From Bacteroidales bacterium (GTDB lineage Bacteria; Bacteroidota; Bacteroidia; Bacteroidales; VadinHA17): a stretch of DNA of 64,000 bases. The stretch spans positions 124,001-188,000 of the forward strand of contig JADJLX010000001.1 of assembly GCA_016709865.1 (NCBI GenBank), written 5' to 3'. The position numbers and the translations under genes are program-made. The number at the start of each line of letters is the position of its first letter. Positions within the stretch are counted from its first letter, which is position 1. Under the pieces are notes generated by a model. It was not told the DNA's origin and made no database searches. It saw nothing but the letters and a program-made list of their open reading frames with translations. Positions 7,723-17,829 of this stretch are shown piece by piece.

Positions 7723-9273
7723 ATGGCTCAGGAAGATATTTTTAAGAAACTGGTTGCTCATTGCAAGGAATATGGATATGTTTTTCCGTCGAGCGAGATC
7801 TATGACGGGTTAAGTGCTGTTTATGACTACGGCCAATATGGCGTGGAACTTAAAAACAATATCAAAAAATACTGGTGGGACAGTATGGTCCTGCTTAACG
7901 ACAATGTTGTAGGACTCGATTCTGCAATATTCATGCACCCGACAATATGGAAGGCTTCAGGTCACGTCGATGCATTTAATGATCCGCTTATCGACAATAA
8001 GGATTCTAAGAAAAGATACCGTGCCGATGTATTGATTGAGGAGCATCTTGCAAAAATCGATGATAAAATTACCAAAGAGGTAGAAAAGGCCAGAGAAAGA
8101 TTCGGTGAGACTTTTGACGAGAAGAAATTCAGGGAAACAAATCCAAGAGTTCTTGCAAATCAGACTAAAATAGACGAACTGAATGAGAGGTTTTCAAAAG
8201 CTCTGAATGATTCAAACCTCGTTGAGTTAAAACAGATAATCATTGATAATGAGATAGTTTGTCCTATTTCAGGCACCCGCAACTGGACAGATGTAAGGCA
8301 GTTCAACCTCATGTTCTCAACCGAAATGGGCTCCACCTCCGAAGGGGCAAATAAGATCTACCTCCGTCCTGAAACTGCTCAGGGCATATTCGTTAACTTC
8401 CTTAATGTTCAGAAGACCGGAAGGATGAAACTGCCATTTGGAATAGCCCAGATAGGAAAAGCATTCAGAAATGAGATTGTTGCCCGTCAGTTTATATTCA
8501 GAATGAGAGAGTTTGAACAGATGGAGATGCAGTTCTTTGTGCAGCCCGGAACAGAGCTGGAATGGTTCAAAAAATGGAAAGAGGTAAGGATGAAATGGCA
8601 TCAGGCCCTTGGCTTCGGTGCAGAAAATTACCGTTTTCACGACCATGTTAAACTTGCCCATTACGCAAATGCCGCAACAGATATCGAATATAAATTCCCA
8701 TTCGGCTTTAAGGAGGTTGAAGGTATTCATTCCAGAACCGACTTCGACCTGAAACAACATCAGGAATACAGCGGCAAAAAGATGCAGTATTTCGATCCTG
8801 AAAAAGGCGAATCTTATGTACCGTTTGTTGTTGAAACATCAATTGGTGTAGACAGGATGTTCCTCCAGGTCATCTCTGCAGCTTATCTCGAAGAGGAGCT
8901 CAAAAAAGAGGATGGTACTACAGATACCAGGGTTGTTCTAAGGCTTCCTTCATTCCTTGCACCTGTTAAACTTGCTGTGATGCCGCTTGTTAAAAAGGAT
9001 GGTCTGCCGGAAATCGCTGAAAAAATAGTGCACGATCTGAAATTCGATTTCAACTGCCAGTACGACGACAAAGACTCAATCGGCCGCCGTTACAGACGAC
9101 AGGATGCAATTGGCACACCATATTGTATTACAATTGATCATCAGACACTTGAAGATCAGAGCGTAACTATCAGGTACCGTGATTCCATGGAACAGGAGAG
9201 AATCAGTATCGGGAAATTGACAGAAATCATTAAAGAAAAAGTCTCAATCCAAAGCTTACTTAAGAAGCTTTAA
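7723..9273 (+). CDS. glyS: Glycine--tRNA ligase (homodimeric type)
   Basis: A 516-residue class II synthetase of the single-chain alpha2 type found in Bacteroidetes, archaea and eukaryotes, not the two-subunit glyQ/glyS type. It shows GLSAVYDYGQYGVELKNNI near the N-terminus, the motif 2 region (GKAFRNEI ... FIFRMREFEQMEMQFF), RPETAQGIFVNF, and motif 3 (ETSIGVDRMFL). The anticodon-binding domain (LAPVKLAVMPLV ... RYRRQDAIGTPYCITID) completes the C-terminus. It has a good promoter of its own. The stop is one base from the first glycosyltransferase start, so the glycan cluster may be read from the glyS promoter. Confidence 0.97.
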   Translation: MAQEDIFKKLVAHCKEYGYVFPSSEIYDGLSAVYDYGQYGVELKNNIKKYWWDSMVLLNDNVVGLDSAIFMHPTIWKASGHVDAFNDPLIDNKDSKKRYRADVLIEEHLAKIDDKITKEVEKARERFGETFDEKKFRETNPRVLANQTKIDELNERFSKALNDSNLVELKQIIIDNEIVCPISGTRNWTDVRQFNLMFSTEMGSTSEGANKIYLRPETAQGIFVNFLNVQKTGRMKLPFGIAQIGKAFRNEIVARQFIFRMREFEQMEMQFFVQPGTELEWFKKWKEVRMKWHQALGFGAENYRFHDHVKLAHYANAATDIEYKFPFGFKEVEGIHSRTDFDLKQHQEYSGKKMQYFDPEKGESYVPFVVETSIGVDRMFLQVISAAYLEEELKKEDGTTDTRVVLRLPSFLAPVKLAVMPLVKKDGLPEIAEKIVHDLKFDFNCQYDDKDSIGRRYRRQDAIGTPYCITIDHQTLEDQSVTIRYRDSMEQERISIGKLTEIIKEKVSIQSLLKKL

Positions 9274-9274
9274 G

Positions 9275-10546
9275 ATGAACAAGGTTCTCATAATCACGTA
9301 TTACTGGCCACCAAGCGGGGGAGCCGGAGTACAGCGATGGCTCAAATTCTCGAAATATCTTCCTGAATTCGGGTGGGAACCAATTATACTTACTGTCGAC
9401 CCTGAGTATGCTGCTTACCCGGTTACTGACAATTCCCTGTCATCAGAACTTACTGCTGCCACAAGAGTTTTTAAGACTCCTGCAACCGACTATTTCAGCA
9501 TCTATAAAAAGGATAAATCCAGGATCCCGACAGCAGGATTCGCAAATAGTGTAGATAATACACTTAAAGGGAAATTGCTGAGATTTATCAGAGGTAATTT
9601 TTTTATTCCCGATCCACGTAAGGGCTGGAATAAATTTGCATTTAAAAAAGCCTGTGAACTGATTCAGAACGAGAACATTAAACATATTATCACAACAAGT
9701 CCGCCTCATTCCACACAACTCATTGGATTGAAACTTAAGAAACGGTTTCCGGAAATAAAATGGATTGCTGATCTGCGCGATCCATGGACTGAAATCTACT
9801 ATTACAAACAGTTCTATCCTACTTTTTTATCTAAAATTCTTGACTCCGGATACGAAAAGAGAGTACTGAAAAATGCAGACCGCATACTAACCGTGGGAAA
9901 TTCTTTGAAGGAGTCTTTTTCACTGAAAGTTAAGGGAATAGAAAACAAGACTGATGTTATTTCCAACGGGTATGATGATTCGGATTTCAAAGATGTCAGG
10001 CCTGTTAACCCGGCCCGTTTTACAATAACTTATGTGGGAACTCTTTCAGATATTTATCCCCTCGGTGGAATAGTAAATGCTCTGAAGAAATTCAAATCCG
10101 AAGGAAACGATTTTCTGCTTCGCTTTGTCGGAACTGTTCCGGATAAATCAAAAAACATTATTCTGTCAGGGATAGCTGATTCATCACTTGAATTTATACC
10201 TTATGTTGAACATAATGAAGCTGTAAATTATATGATGAACTCCTCGGTTCTCCTGTTAATAATTCCATTGCACAGCAGTAACAGAAGCATAATTACAGGA
10301 AAACTTTTTGAATACCTTGCCTCGGGGAAACCGATCCTTTGTGTTGGTCCCGGGGATGGGGATGCTGCCCGGATAATAGAAAAATGCAAATCAGGTATTA
10401 CCTGTGGTTATGATGAATCTGATGAAATATCCGCGTTTATGAAAAACACAGATTCATATTCCGGACAATCGGACAAATCAGCTGTTAACGATTTCTCAAG
10501 GATCAGCCTTACACAAAAAATTGTCGAATCACTTAATAAAATGTGA
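9275..10546 (+). CDS. GT4-family glycosyltransferase
   Basis: A 423-residue GT-B enzyme with no membrane helix. The N-terminus (KVLIITYYWPPSGGAGVQRWLKFSKYL) and DLRDPWTE are typical of Bacteroidetes GT4 proteins. The C-terminal donor-binding half has GKLFEYLASGKPILCVGPGDGDAA, but the first glutamate of the usual EX7E motif is not evident. Sugar donor and acceptor cannot be assigned. It is the first gene of the glycan cluster, one base after glyS and one base before the next glycosyltransferase. Confidence 0.9.
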   Translation: MNKVLIITYYWPPSGGAGVQRWLKFSKYLPEFGWEPIILTVDPEYAAYPVTDNSLSSELTAATRVFKTPATDYFSIYKKDKSRIPTAGFANSVDNTLKGKLLRFIRGNFFIPDPRKGWNKFAFKKACELIQNENIKHIITTSPPHSTQLIGLKLKKRFPEIKWIADLRDPWTEIYYYKQFYPTFLSKILDSGYEKRVLKNADRILTVGNSLKESFSLKVKGIENKTDVISNGYDDSDFKDVRPVNPARFTITYVGTLSDIYPLGGIVNALKKFKSEGNDFLLRFVGTVPDKSKNIILSGIADSSLEFIPYVEHNEAVNYMMNSSVLLLIIPLHSSNRSIITGKLFEYLASGKPILCVGPGDGDAARIIEKCKSGITCGYDESDEISAFMKNTDSYSGQSDKSAVNDFSRISLTQKIVESLNKM

Positions 10547-10547
10547 G

Positions 10548-11717
10548 ATGAAAATCCTGATGGTGCTCGAGTCGGAATTTCCTCCCGATGTAAGAGTTGA
10601 GAATGAAATACTTGCTCTTACAGAAGCAGGTCATGAAGTCCATCTGGCTTGCTCCACCCGCAAAAACCGTCAGGAAAAAGATACTTATGGGAAAGCGATA
10701 ATTCACAGGAAAAAGATTACTCCGTTTATATACAAGAGTAGCGTAGGGTGTCTGAAATTTCCTTTCTATTTTAATTTCTGGAGAGAGTTTATTTCCGGAC
10801 TCTTTCAAACTGAAAAGTTCGATGTAATTCATATCCACGACCTGCCTCTCAGCATAATCGGGGTCGAAATCAAAAAGAAATTCAATACCCGTCTTGTAAT
10901 TGATCTTCACGAAAACTGGCCTGCTCTGATAAAAACTGCAGCACACACTCAGACTTTATTGGGCAGAATGCTTTCATCAAACAGGTTATGGATTAATTAC
11001 GAGAAAAATATGCTTCCGGAAGCTGACCTCGTAATCACAATTATTGAAGAAGCCCGCGACAGAATTATTAATCTGGGTATTGATCCGGTAAAAGTAAGCA
11101 TGGTCTCAAATACAATAAATTTTGAGAACCTCTCTATTAATACCAAAACCCGAAATGATGATTCATTTGTGATCTTTTACGGAGGAGCAATAAACAGGCA
11201 CAGGGGATTGCAGGTTGTTCTGAATGCATTGAAAATACTGATCAGCAAAAACATTGATGTCAGGTTATGGATAGTTGGTGACGGCAGCTACAGAAAATCT
11301 CTTGAAGAGCAATCTGAGAATCTCGGGATCAGTTCCAGTGTCAGATTTCACGGACAGAAGCCGTTCAATGAATTGCTGAATATTCTTGCAGATGCAGACG
11401 CTGCTATAATCCCACATGTGAGAACAGACAATAACGATGCATCAAGCCCGAATAAGCTTTATCAGTACATGTACCTCGATAAGCCAATAATATCTTCAAA
11501 TTGTACTTCCCTGAAAAGAATAATTAATGAAACAAAAACCGGTTTCATTTACAGGCATGACTCAGCAGAGGATCTTGCTTCGCTGATTGAAAAATTAAAT
11601 AACGACAAATCTCTGCTGAATGATTTGAAGGGTAACGGAAGAAGTGCTGTACTGGAGAAGTATAACTGGAGTATAGACAGGCAAAGACTGGTTGATGCTT
11701 ACAGGCAAATATTATAA
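10548..11717 (+). CDS. GT4-family glycosyltransferase
   Basis: About 389 residues. The ATG at 10548 begins MKILMVLESEFPPDVRVENE, the normal GT-B start; the frame is open further upstream only by overlapping the previous gene. The N-domain has HIHDLPLS and DLHENWPAL, and the C-domain has FYGGAINRHRGLQVVLNAL, LWIVGDGSY and SSPNKLYQYMYLDKPIISSN, the nucleotide-sugar binding region. It sits between two other GT4 genes, so the three probably add successive sugars to one glycan. Specificity is unknown. Confidence 0.9.
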   Translation: MKILMVLESEFPPDVRVENEILALTEAGHEVHLACSTRKNRQEKDTYGKAIIHRKKITPFIYKSSVGCLKFPFYFNFWREFISGLFQTEKFDVIHIHDLPLSIIGVEIKKKFNTRLVIDLHENWPALIKTAAHTQTLLGRMLSSNRLWINYEKNMLPEADLVITIIEEARDRIINLGIDPVKVSMVSNTINFENLSINTKTRNDDSFVIFYGGAINRHRGLQVVLNALKILISKNIDVRLWIVGDGSYRKSLEEQSENLGISSSVRFHGQKPFNELLNILADADAAIIPHVRTDNNDASSPNKLYQYMYLDKPIISSNCTSLKRIINETKTGFIYRHDSAEDLASLIEKLNNDKSLLNDLKGNGRSAVLEKYNWSIDRQRLVDAYRQIL

Positions 11718-11750
11718 CTTTAACAGTAATCTGAATAAGAACCATATAAA

Positions 11751-13028
11751 ATGAAGAGCCTGGTTTTAATAACATCTCATTATCCGTTCGGAACAGGCGA
11801 ATCATTCATTGAGCAGGAAATAAAACACCTCAGCCGGAATTTTGAAAAGATTATAATTATCGCACAGGATATTAACGGGGAAAAAACCAGGGAGACTCCT
11901 GAGAATGTGACCATATATAGATATAATTCAGCCACATCATTTAAAGGATTTCTCATTCTTCCTTTTTTGTTCTTTATCAATGCCTCAACGATTGCAGAAA
12001 TATTAAAGGCAGAAATCGAATTCAGGCTGGGAATTAAAGACACACTGACAATCAGGAAATTTTCATTTCTCTTCAGGAAAGTGATAAAAGCTGTTCAGCT
12101 AAAGGAGCATATAACAAAGGTACTCCGGAAAGAAAAAATTAATGAATCAATCACTTTTTACTCATACTGGCTTAAGACCGGAGCCCACGCAATATCAATG
12201 CTGGACTACAAAAACAGCATCAGAATTGCACGTGGCCATGGCAGCGATATTTATGAGGAAAAAACAACTGAAGGTTATCTTCCTCTTTTAAAATACTGCG
12301 GTATCAAACTGGATGCAATATTTTTTATTTCAAACGACGGACGACAATATTTCCGTGAGAAAACAGGAATTGATACCCGCAGGTTTCTTTTGTCTTATCT
12401 TGGAATTGAGAGAGCTTATATTGAAGCAAAGGAACCTGTCAGATCCGACAAGTACATAATAGTTTCCTGTTCGAATATTGTTGCCCTGAAAAGAATAAAC
12501 CTGATTATCGAATCACTCGAACTTGTAAGGTCTCAAAGAGAGATTTTGTGGTACCATTTCGGTGATGGATTGCTGAAGAGTGAGTTGGAAGATATAGCTA
12601 AAAAGAAGCTGGCGCCGTTAAAAAATATTACTTATAACTTCATGGGACATTATCCGAATAATGAACTTCTGAAATTCTATTCATTAAACCGGGTTGATCT
12701 CTTTATAAATACCAGTTATACCGAGGGGGTGCCGGTAAGTATAATGGAGGCACAAAGTTTTGGAATACCTGTAATTGCAACTGATACCGGCGGAGTGAGG
12801 GAACTTGTCAGAGAGGGCACCGGATCGCTCCTTCCGGTCGGCTTCAGTCCTTCAGATCTGGCAAAACTGATTGAGAAGTATTCCGGATTGCCGGCAGATG
12901 AGGAGAATAAAATAAGAGTGAACGCGTTCCATAACTGGAATATGAATTTCAACGCATCATCTAATTATGAAGATTTTATAATGCAGCTAAATAGTATCTT
13001 CGCTTCATCAAAGCATTTATTGCAATAA
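11751..13028 (+). CDS. GT4-family glycosyltransferase
   Basis: A 425-residue GT-B enzyme. It has a clear EX7E motif (EGVPVSIMEAQSFGIPVIATDTGG), the donor-binding signature of GT4, and RGHGSDIYEE in the linker. It follows the second GT4 gene by 33 nt and precedes the methyltransferase by 7 nt. The acceptor and donor are not predictable from sequence. It is the most canonical of the three glycosyltransferases here. Confidence 0.92.
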   Translation: MKSLVLITSHYPFGTGESFIEQEIKHLSRNFEKIIIIAQDINGEKTRETPENVTIYRYNSATSFKGFLILPFLFFINASTIAEILKAEIEFRLGIKDTLTIRKFSFLFRKVIKAVQLKEHITKVLRKEKINESITFYSYWLKTGAHAISMLDYKNSIRIARGHGSDIYEEKTTEGYLPLLKYCGIKLDAIFFISNDGRQYFREKTGIDTRRFLLSYLGIERAYIEAKEPVRSDKYIIVSCSNIVALKRINLIIESLELVRSQREILWYHFGDGLLKSELEDIAKKKLAPLKNITYNFMGHYPNNELLKFYSLNRVDLFINTSYTEGVPVSIMEAQSFGIPVIATDTGGVRELVREGTGSLLPVGFSPSDLAKLIEKYSGLPADEENKIRVNAFHNWNMNFNASSNYEDFIMQLNSIFASSKHLLQ

Positions 13029-13035
13029 ATATTGT

Positions 13036-13776
13036 ATGAAAATAGATTCTGAAGTATTAAAATTCCTGAAGGGCGATACTTTTCAGACCAGCCTGACCAT
13101 TAGTCTGAGTAAGTCGAAGCATGTCAATATATCCCGTGAAGCATTTATTACTGATTTGACAAAGGGATCCAGGGTAATTCACATCGGCTGTTCAGATCAT
13201 ATTCAGGTTATTAATGAAAAAATCAAAACCAACACCTGGCTTCATAAATTGCTAACAGACAATTCAGAAAAGTGCATCGGGATCGATATAGATAAAGAGA
13301 GCATTGACTATATTAAAAATGAACTGGGTTATAAGAATGTGTACCAGGGAGATATTACATCTGATCATTTTGATGACATTAAATCAGATAAGTGGGATTA
13401 TGCTGTCTTTGGAGAACTGATTGAACATCTCGATAATCCTGTTCACTTTCTGAGTAGTTTCAGGGAAAAATACGGAGATAATGTAAAAAGATTCATCATT
13501 ACTGTGCCGGGTATTTATAACAGAAGACAATTCAGGAATATGCTGAATTATAAGGAGGTAATTAATTCTGACCACCGGTTCTGGTTCACTCCGTATACGA
13601 TTTCAAAAGTTGTTGCTTCGGCAGGATACATCCCTGAAAAAATATCATATGCCAACCTTGTGAGTCTGTCTGTTCCGGAGCTGATTATTAGAAAAGTAAA
13701 GCAATGGGTTGGAATAAAAGCAAAATATCCTTTTTATTATTTTAATACTATAATTATCTCCGGAAGAATTAATTAA
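13036..13776 (+). CDS. SAM-dependent methyltransferase of the glycan cluster
   Basis: A 246-residue class I methyltransferase-like protein. Motif I reads VIHIGCSDHIQVI, where the usual DxGxGxG is loosened to HIGCSDH, followed by the acidic strand end CIGIDIDKESIDYIK and the motif DYAVFGELIEHLDNP. It probably methylates a sugar or lipid-linked intermediate made by the adjacent glycosyltransferases; that is inference from position. The weak glycine loop makes loss of activity possible. Confidence 0.8.
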   Translation: MKIDSEVLKFLKGDTFQTSLTISLSKSKHVNISREAFITDLTKGSRVIHIGCSDHIQVINEKIKTNTWLHKLLTDNSEKCIGIDIDKESIDYIKNELGYKNVYQGDITSDHFDDIKSDKWDYAVFGELIEHLDNPVHFLSSFREKYGDNVKRFIITVPGIYNRRQFRNMLNYKEVINSDHRFWFTPYTISKVVASAGYIPEKISYANLVSLSVPELIIRKVKQWVGIKAKYPFYYFNTIIISGRIN

Positions 13777-13800
13777 GAAAATATTCTGCCTGGAAAAAGA

Positions 13801-15318
13801 ATGCTAAAATCTATTAAAATATCGTTAAAGGAGAGTGTCATTTATGGCCTTGGCAATGTAGCCGTTAAGATTGTCGGGCTGATTCTTATCCCAATCTATA
13901 CCAATAAAGAATACTTTCTGGTTGATGAATTCGGGGCATATGCGATACTTGAGGCCTGCGGACTTGTCCTGACCGCAGTTATGGCTTCCGCCCTGCCTCA
14001 GAGTCTGACAAGATGGTTCTGGGATAAAGATCACCGCGGGAATCAGAAGGGGATCTTTTTTATGTCACTTTCCACACAAATAATTGTTTCTCTGGCTTTC
14101 TGTATTGTGCTTATTCCGCTCTCAGGTTCTGTTTCGCAACTTATTTTTTCACATACAAACTGGGGAAAAGCAATTATACTTGTTATACTTGCTTCATCAA
14201 TTCAGTCTGTAAACAATATCATCAACACACTGATGAGGCTGCAGACCAGATCATTACTCTATTCGGTCACAAATCTGTTCAAGTTACTGATTGTCTTATC
14301 ACTTACCCTCTACTTTGTGCTTGTAAAAAGGATGGGAATAGAGGGTATTTTTCTCGCCCAGGTAATCGGAAATGCTGTTATTGTTTTAACACTTACCGGG
14401 TATACTTTCAAAAACATCACACCATTTTTTGACAGAACAATTTTCAGTTCAATGAGTGTATATGGCTTCCCTCTTCTTCTTGCAAATATTTCAGCAGCAG
14501 CATTATCTGTTATCGACAAGTTCTCACTTCAATCGATGGCTGTACTAAAATCGGTAGCTCTCTACACTCTTGCCTTTAAGATTGCAAGCGTACTGAAACT
14601 CGTAATTGTTGATTCAATTAAGCTGGCCCTGGGACCAATGATGATTAAAAGAATTGATTCGCCTGACAATAAAAGGTTCTACTCAAAAGCGCTTCTCTAT
14701 TCATCATTTATTGTGATGTTTGCGATTATCCCTGTCTCATTGTTTTCATATGAACTGATTAAAATATTAACCGGAGCAGCTGAATATATGGAAGCTGTTG
14801 TTGTAGTACCTGTTCTGGCGTTGGCAATGCTTTTTATGAATATGAAGGAGATTACAGTATATGGATTGCACATTGCCAAAAAGACAAATATTATCGGGAT
14901 TATCGTTGCAGGTGTTACTGTTTTCGGACTAGGAATAAATATTCTGCTAATCCCGGTCTGGGACATTACCGGAGCAGCAATAGCTTACCTGCTGTCACAG
15001 TTTGTATACTGGTTTGCCTGTTACTATTTCTCCCAGAGGGTTTATTACGTCCCTTATGAACTACGGAAAGTATTTCTAGTTCTTATTGTCGGAGCCGCTT
15101 TATCATTTTCAGCATTGCTACTGAATGGAATTGATTTGATTCCAAGACTTATTATAAAAACCGGAGTTGTAATTAGCTTCCCATTTATCTTATATCTGTT
15201 TGGCTTTTACGAACCTGTTGAGCTGCAGGCTATAAGGGGCTTTATTACAAAATGGAGTAAACTGAAAAACTTCAGTACAAATCTCAAATCTTTGAAAGGA
15301 ATTACAGACGAAATTTAA
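13801..15318 (+). CDS. Polysaccharide flippase, MOP superfamily (Wzx-like)
   Basis: A 505-residue protein with 12-14 hydrophobic segments and basic loops. The N-terminus (SIKISLKESVIYGLGNVAVKIVGLILIPIYT) is typical of Wzx/MurJ-type oligosaccharide flippases in Bacteroidetes. It would move a lipid-linked glycan across the inner membrane. Its place after three glycosyltransferases and a methyltransferase fits export of the glycan they build. No Wzy-type polymerase is recognisable nearby. Confidence 0.9.
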   Translation: MLKSIKISLKESVIYGLGNVAVKIVGLILIPIYTNKEYFLVDEFGAYAILEACGLVLTAVMASALPQSLTRWFWDKDHRGNQKGIFFMSLSTQIIVSLAFCIVLIPLSGSVSQLIFSHTNWGKAIILVILASSIQSVNNIINTLMRLQTRSLLYSVTNLFKLLIVLSLTLYFVLVKRMGIEGIFLAQVIGNAVIVLTLTGYTFKNITPFFDRTIFSSMSVYGFPLLLANISAAALSVIDKFSLQSMAVLKSVALYTLAFKIASVLKLVIVDSIKLALGPMMIKRIDSPDNKRFYSKALLYSSFIVMFAIIPVSLFSYELIKILTGAAEYMEAVVVVPVLALAMLFMNMKEITVYGLHIAKKTNIIGIIVAGVTVFGLGINILLIPVWDITGAAIAYLLSQFVYWFACYYFSQRVYYVPYELRKVFLVLIVGAALSFSALLLNGIDLIPRLIIKTGVVISFPFILYLFGFYEPVELQAIRGFITKWSKLKNFSTNLKSLKGITDEI

Positions 15319-15360
15319 AATGTATATTTTTGTTTCTCAACTTTATAAAAGAATATCGCG

Positions 15361-17829
15361 ATGCAACTTAAGTCCAAACTCCAACCCTACCTGCCACATC
15401 TGATAGCTGTAGTACTTTTTACAGTGATGTCTTTCGCATATTTCTACCCTGTGCTTGAGGGTAAAGTATTCAGAGGAAACGATTCGACCGTTTCGAAAAT
15501 AAATTCGAAAGAGATTCAGGATTATCGCGATAAGTTTGGCAAAGAGCCCTTATGGACCAACTCCATTTTCAGCGGTATGCCTGCATATCTGATTTCCACA
15601 TTATATCCCGGAAACCTTATAAAAAAAGTTGACACCATACTGAGAACTTATGGCATGCCTGTTTCTGTTTTGTTTCTCTCAATGCTCGGATTCTATATTA
15701 TGCTGATCCTCTTCGGGGTCAGTCCATGGCTTGCTATCACCGGAGCTCTGGCATATGGATTCACGTCTTTCTTCTTTCAGGTCCTGGGGGCCGGACATAA
15801 CACCCAGGCAATAGCATTGGCATATATGCCGCCATTTATTGGCGGAATCTATTACGCTTATCGTCGTGATGCAATAAAAGGGGCCCTCTTAACTGCGGTT
15901 GTCCTGGCTCTGGAGATTCAGGCAAACCATGTGCAGATAACTTATTACGCAATGCTCTGCCTGCTCGTTTTCGGAATTGTGGAATTTATCTATTCATATA
16001 AAAACAAAACAGTTATTAAATTCCTTAAAACATCTGTCATCCTGATACTCCCGTTTCTTATTGCACTCGGAATAAACTTTGCAAGTCTTTATACTACTTA
16101 CGAATACGGCAAGTACTCCAGCAGGGGTAAATCTGATCTAATTCTGGACAATAAGAACCTCACCTCCGGACTGGACAAAGATTATATACTCCAATGGAGT
16201 TATGGCGTAGATGAAACATTCAACATGCTTATTCCAGACTATAAAGGAGGATCAAGCAAACCTTTCGATAAAGATTCCGAACTTGTTAAAGTATTGAGGC
16301 GGAACGATAAGGTTGAAGCCGCAGACCAGTTCCGCAAATATTGGGGTGCTCAGGAATTAGGTACAGATGGCCCGCATTATGTGGGAGCAATTGTTTTTTT
16401 CCTGTTTGTACTTGGGTTGTTTCTTGTTAAGGGAGTTGAAAAATGGTGGTTAGTGGCAGCTACAATTCTCTCAATTATGCTTGCATGGGGAAAGAACTTC
16501 ATGCCGTTATCAAACCTTTTCATCGATTTTTTCCCGGGCTACAATAAGTTCAGGGCTGTCACTATGATACTTAGTATAGCTGAATTCTGTATGCCGCTCC
16601 TGGGAATACTGGCTTTGAGGGATATTTTCAACGGAACAATCACAAGGAAAGAGATCCTTAAAGGGTTGAAGATAGCAGGCGGAATAACCGGTGGCTTCCT
16701 GGTTCTTGTACTGTTAATACCAGGCATTGCCGGATCATTTCTCAGTGAGTATGAAACCCAGGTAGCTTTGCCTGCATGGATTAAAGATGCTCTGGTAACT
16801 TCAAGAAAAGACCTGCTCCGGAGTGATGCCTTCAGATCGCTTGTTTTTATTCTGCTTTCAGGAGGTGTAATACTGGGATTCGTTTTTGAAAAAATACGTA
16901 AAGGTCAGGCAATACTGGTTCTGACACTACTGATAGTATTCGATCTCTGGACGGTAGATAAGAGGTATCTCAATGCTGACAGATTTGTAAAACCAATTGC
17001 TCTTAAAAAAGTATTTACACCGACTGCCGCTGATAATGCTATACTTCAGGATAAGTCAATCTTCAGGGTGCTTAATATGACAGTGTCGACATTTAACGAT
17101 AATTCTCCCACATCGTATTTTCATAAGTCTATTGGTGGTTATCACGGAGCTAAACTGAAAAGATATCAGGAGCTTATTGATACTGCTGTTATAAGGAATC
17201 TTGAAATGATGCAGACAGCGTTCAGCAATGCTCAGTCTGCAGAGGATATTGAGAGGGCTTTTGCAAACACTTCCGCTTTGAACATGCTTAATACAAAGTA
17301 CTTAATTTACAGTCCGGAGGCTCCCCCAATGGTTAATAAATTTGCGCTTGGGAATGCCTGGTTTGCAGAAAAACCGGTTATTGTTGAAAATGCCAATATG
17401 GAAATTTCCTCAATAAACCGTTTCAATCCGTCAGCGGAGGCGATTATTGATGCTTCTTTCCGTAATCAGATCTCAAAACAATCATATCCGGTGCAGGAGA
17501 GTGATAGAATTGAACTTGTAAGCTACCAGCCTGATGAACTTGTCTACAAATATTCTGCAGGCGATGAGAAGCTTGTTGTCTTCTCAGAGATTTATTATCC
17601 AGCCGGATGGAAAAGTTACATTGACGGGAAAGAGACCAGTTATTTTCGTACCAACTATGTATTAAGAGGAATGGTAGTCCCTGCAGGAAACCATGAAATT
17701 AAATTTTCATTCAGGCCTTCATCTTATATAACAGGTAATAAGGTCTCAATGGCAAGTTCCATTCTGCTTATCCTTATAATTGCAGGATATTTTGGCAGCA
17801 GATTATTAATCAAATCCAAAACTGAATAA
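15361..17829 (+). CDS. YfhO-family multi-spanning membrane protein
   Basis: An 822-residue protein. The first two thirds hold about a dozen membrane helices in a GT-C-like layout; the last third is an extracytoplasmic domain (ELVVFSEIYYPAGWKSYIDGKET ... VPAGNHEIKFSFRP) followed by a final helix. YfhO-family proteins in Firmicutes take part in glycosylating cell-surface polymers using undecaprenyl-linked sugars, so a role as a periplasmic-side glycosyltransferase is plausible here. An extra -7 box, TATTTTTG at 15325-15332, may give it partly independent transcription. It abuts the next gene with no gap (TAA then ATG). Confidence 0.88.
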   Translation: MQLKSKLQPYLPHLIAVVLFTVMSFAYFYPVLEGKVFRGNDSTVSKINSKEIQDYRDKFGKEPLWTNSIFSGMPAYLISTLYPGNLIKKVDTILRTYGMPVSVLFLSMLGFYIMLILFGVSPWLAITGALAYGFTSFFFQVLGAGHNTQAIALAYMPPFIGGIYYAYRRDAIKGALLTAVVLALEIQANHVQITYYAMLCLLVFGIVEFIYSYKNKTVIKFLKTSVILILPFLIALGINFASLYTTYEYGKYSSRGKSDLILDNKNLTSGLDKDYILQWSYGVDETFNMLIPDYKGGSSKPFDKDSELVKVLRRNDKVEAADQFRKYWGAQELGTDGPHYVGAIVFFLFVLGLFLVKGVEKWWLVAATILSIMLAWGKNFMPLSNLFIDFFPGYNKFRAVTMILSIAEFCMPLLGILALRDIFNGTITRKEILKGLKIAGGITGGFLVLVLLIPGIAGSFLSEYETQVALPAWIKDALVTSRKDLLRSDAFRSLVFILLSGGVILGFVFEKIRKGQAILVLTLLIVFDLWTVDKRYLNADRFVKPIALKKVFTPTAADNAILQDKSIFRVLNMTVSTFNDNSPTSYFHKSIGGYHGAKLKRYQELIDTAVIRNLEMMQTAFSNAQSAEDIERAFANTSALNMLNTKYLIYSPEAPPMVNKFALGNAWFAEKPVIVENANMEISSINRFNPSAEAIIDASFRNQISKQSYPVQESDRIELVSYQPDELVYKYSAGDEKLVVFSEIYYPAGWKSYIDGKETSYFRTNYVLRGMVVPAGNHEIKFSFRPSSYITGNKVSMASSILLILIIAGYFGSRLLIKSKTE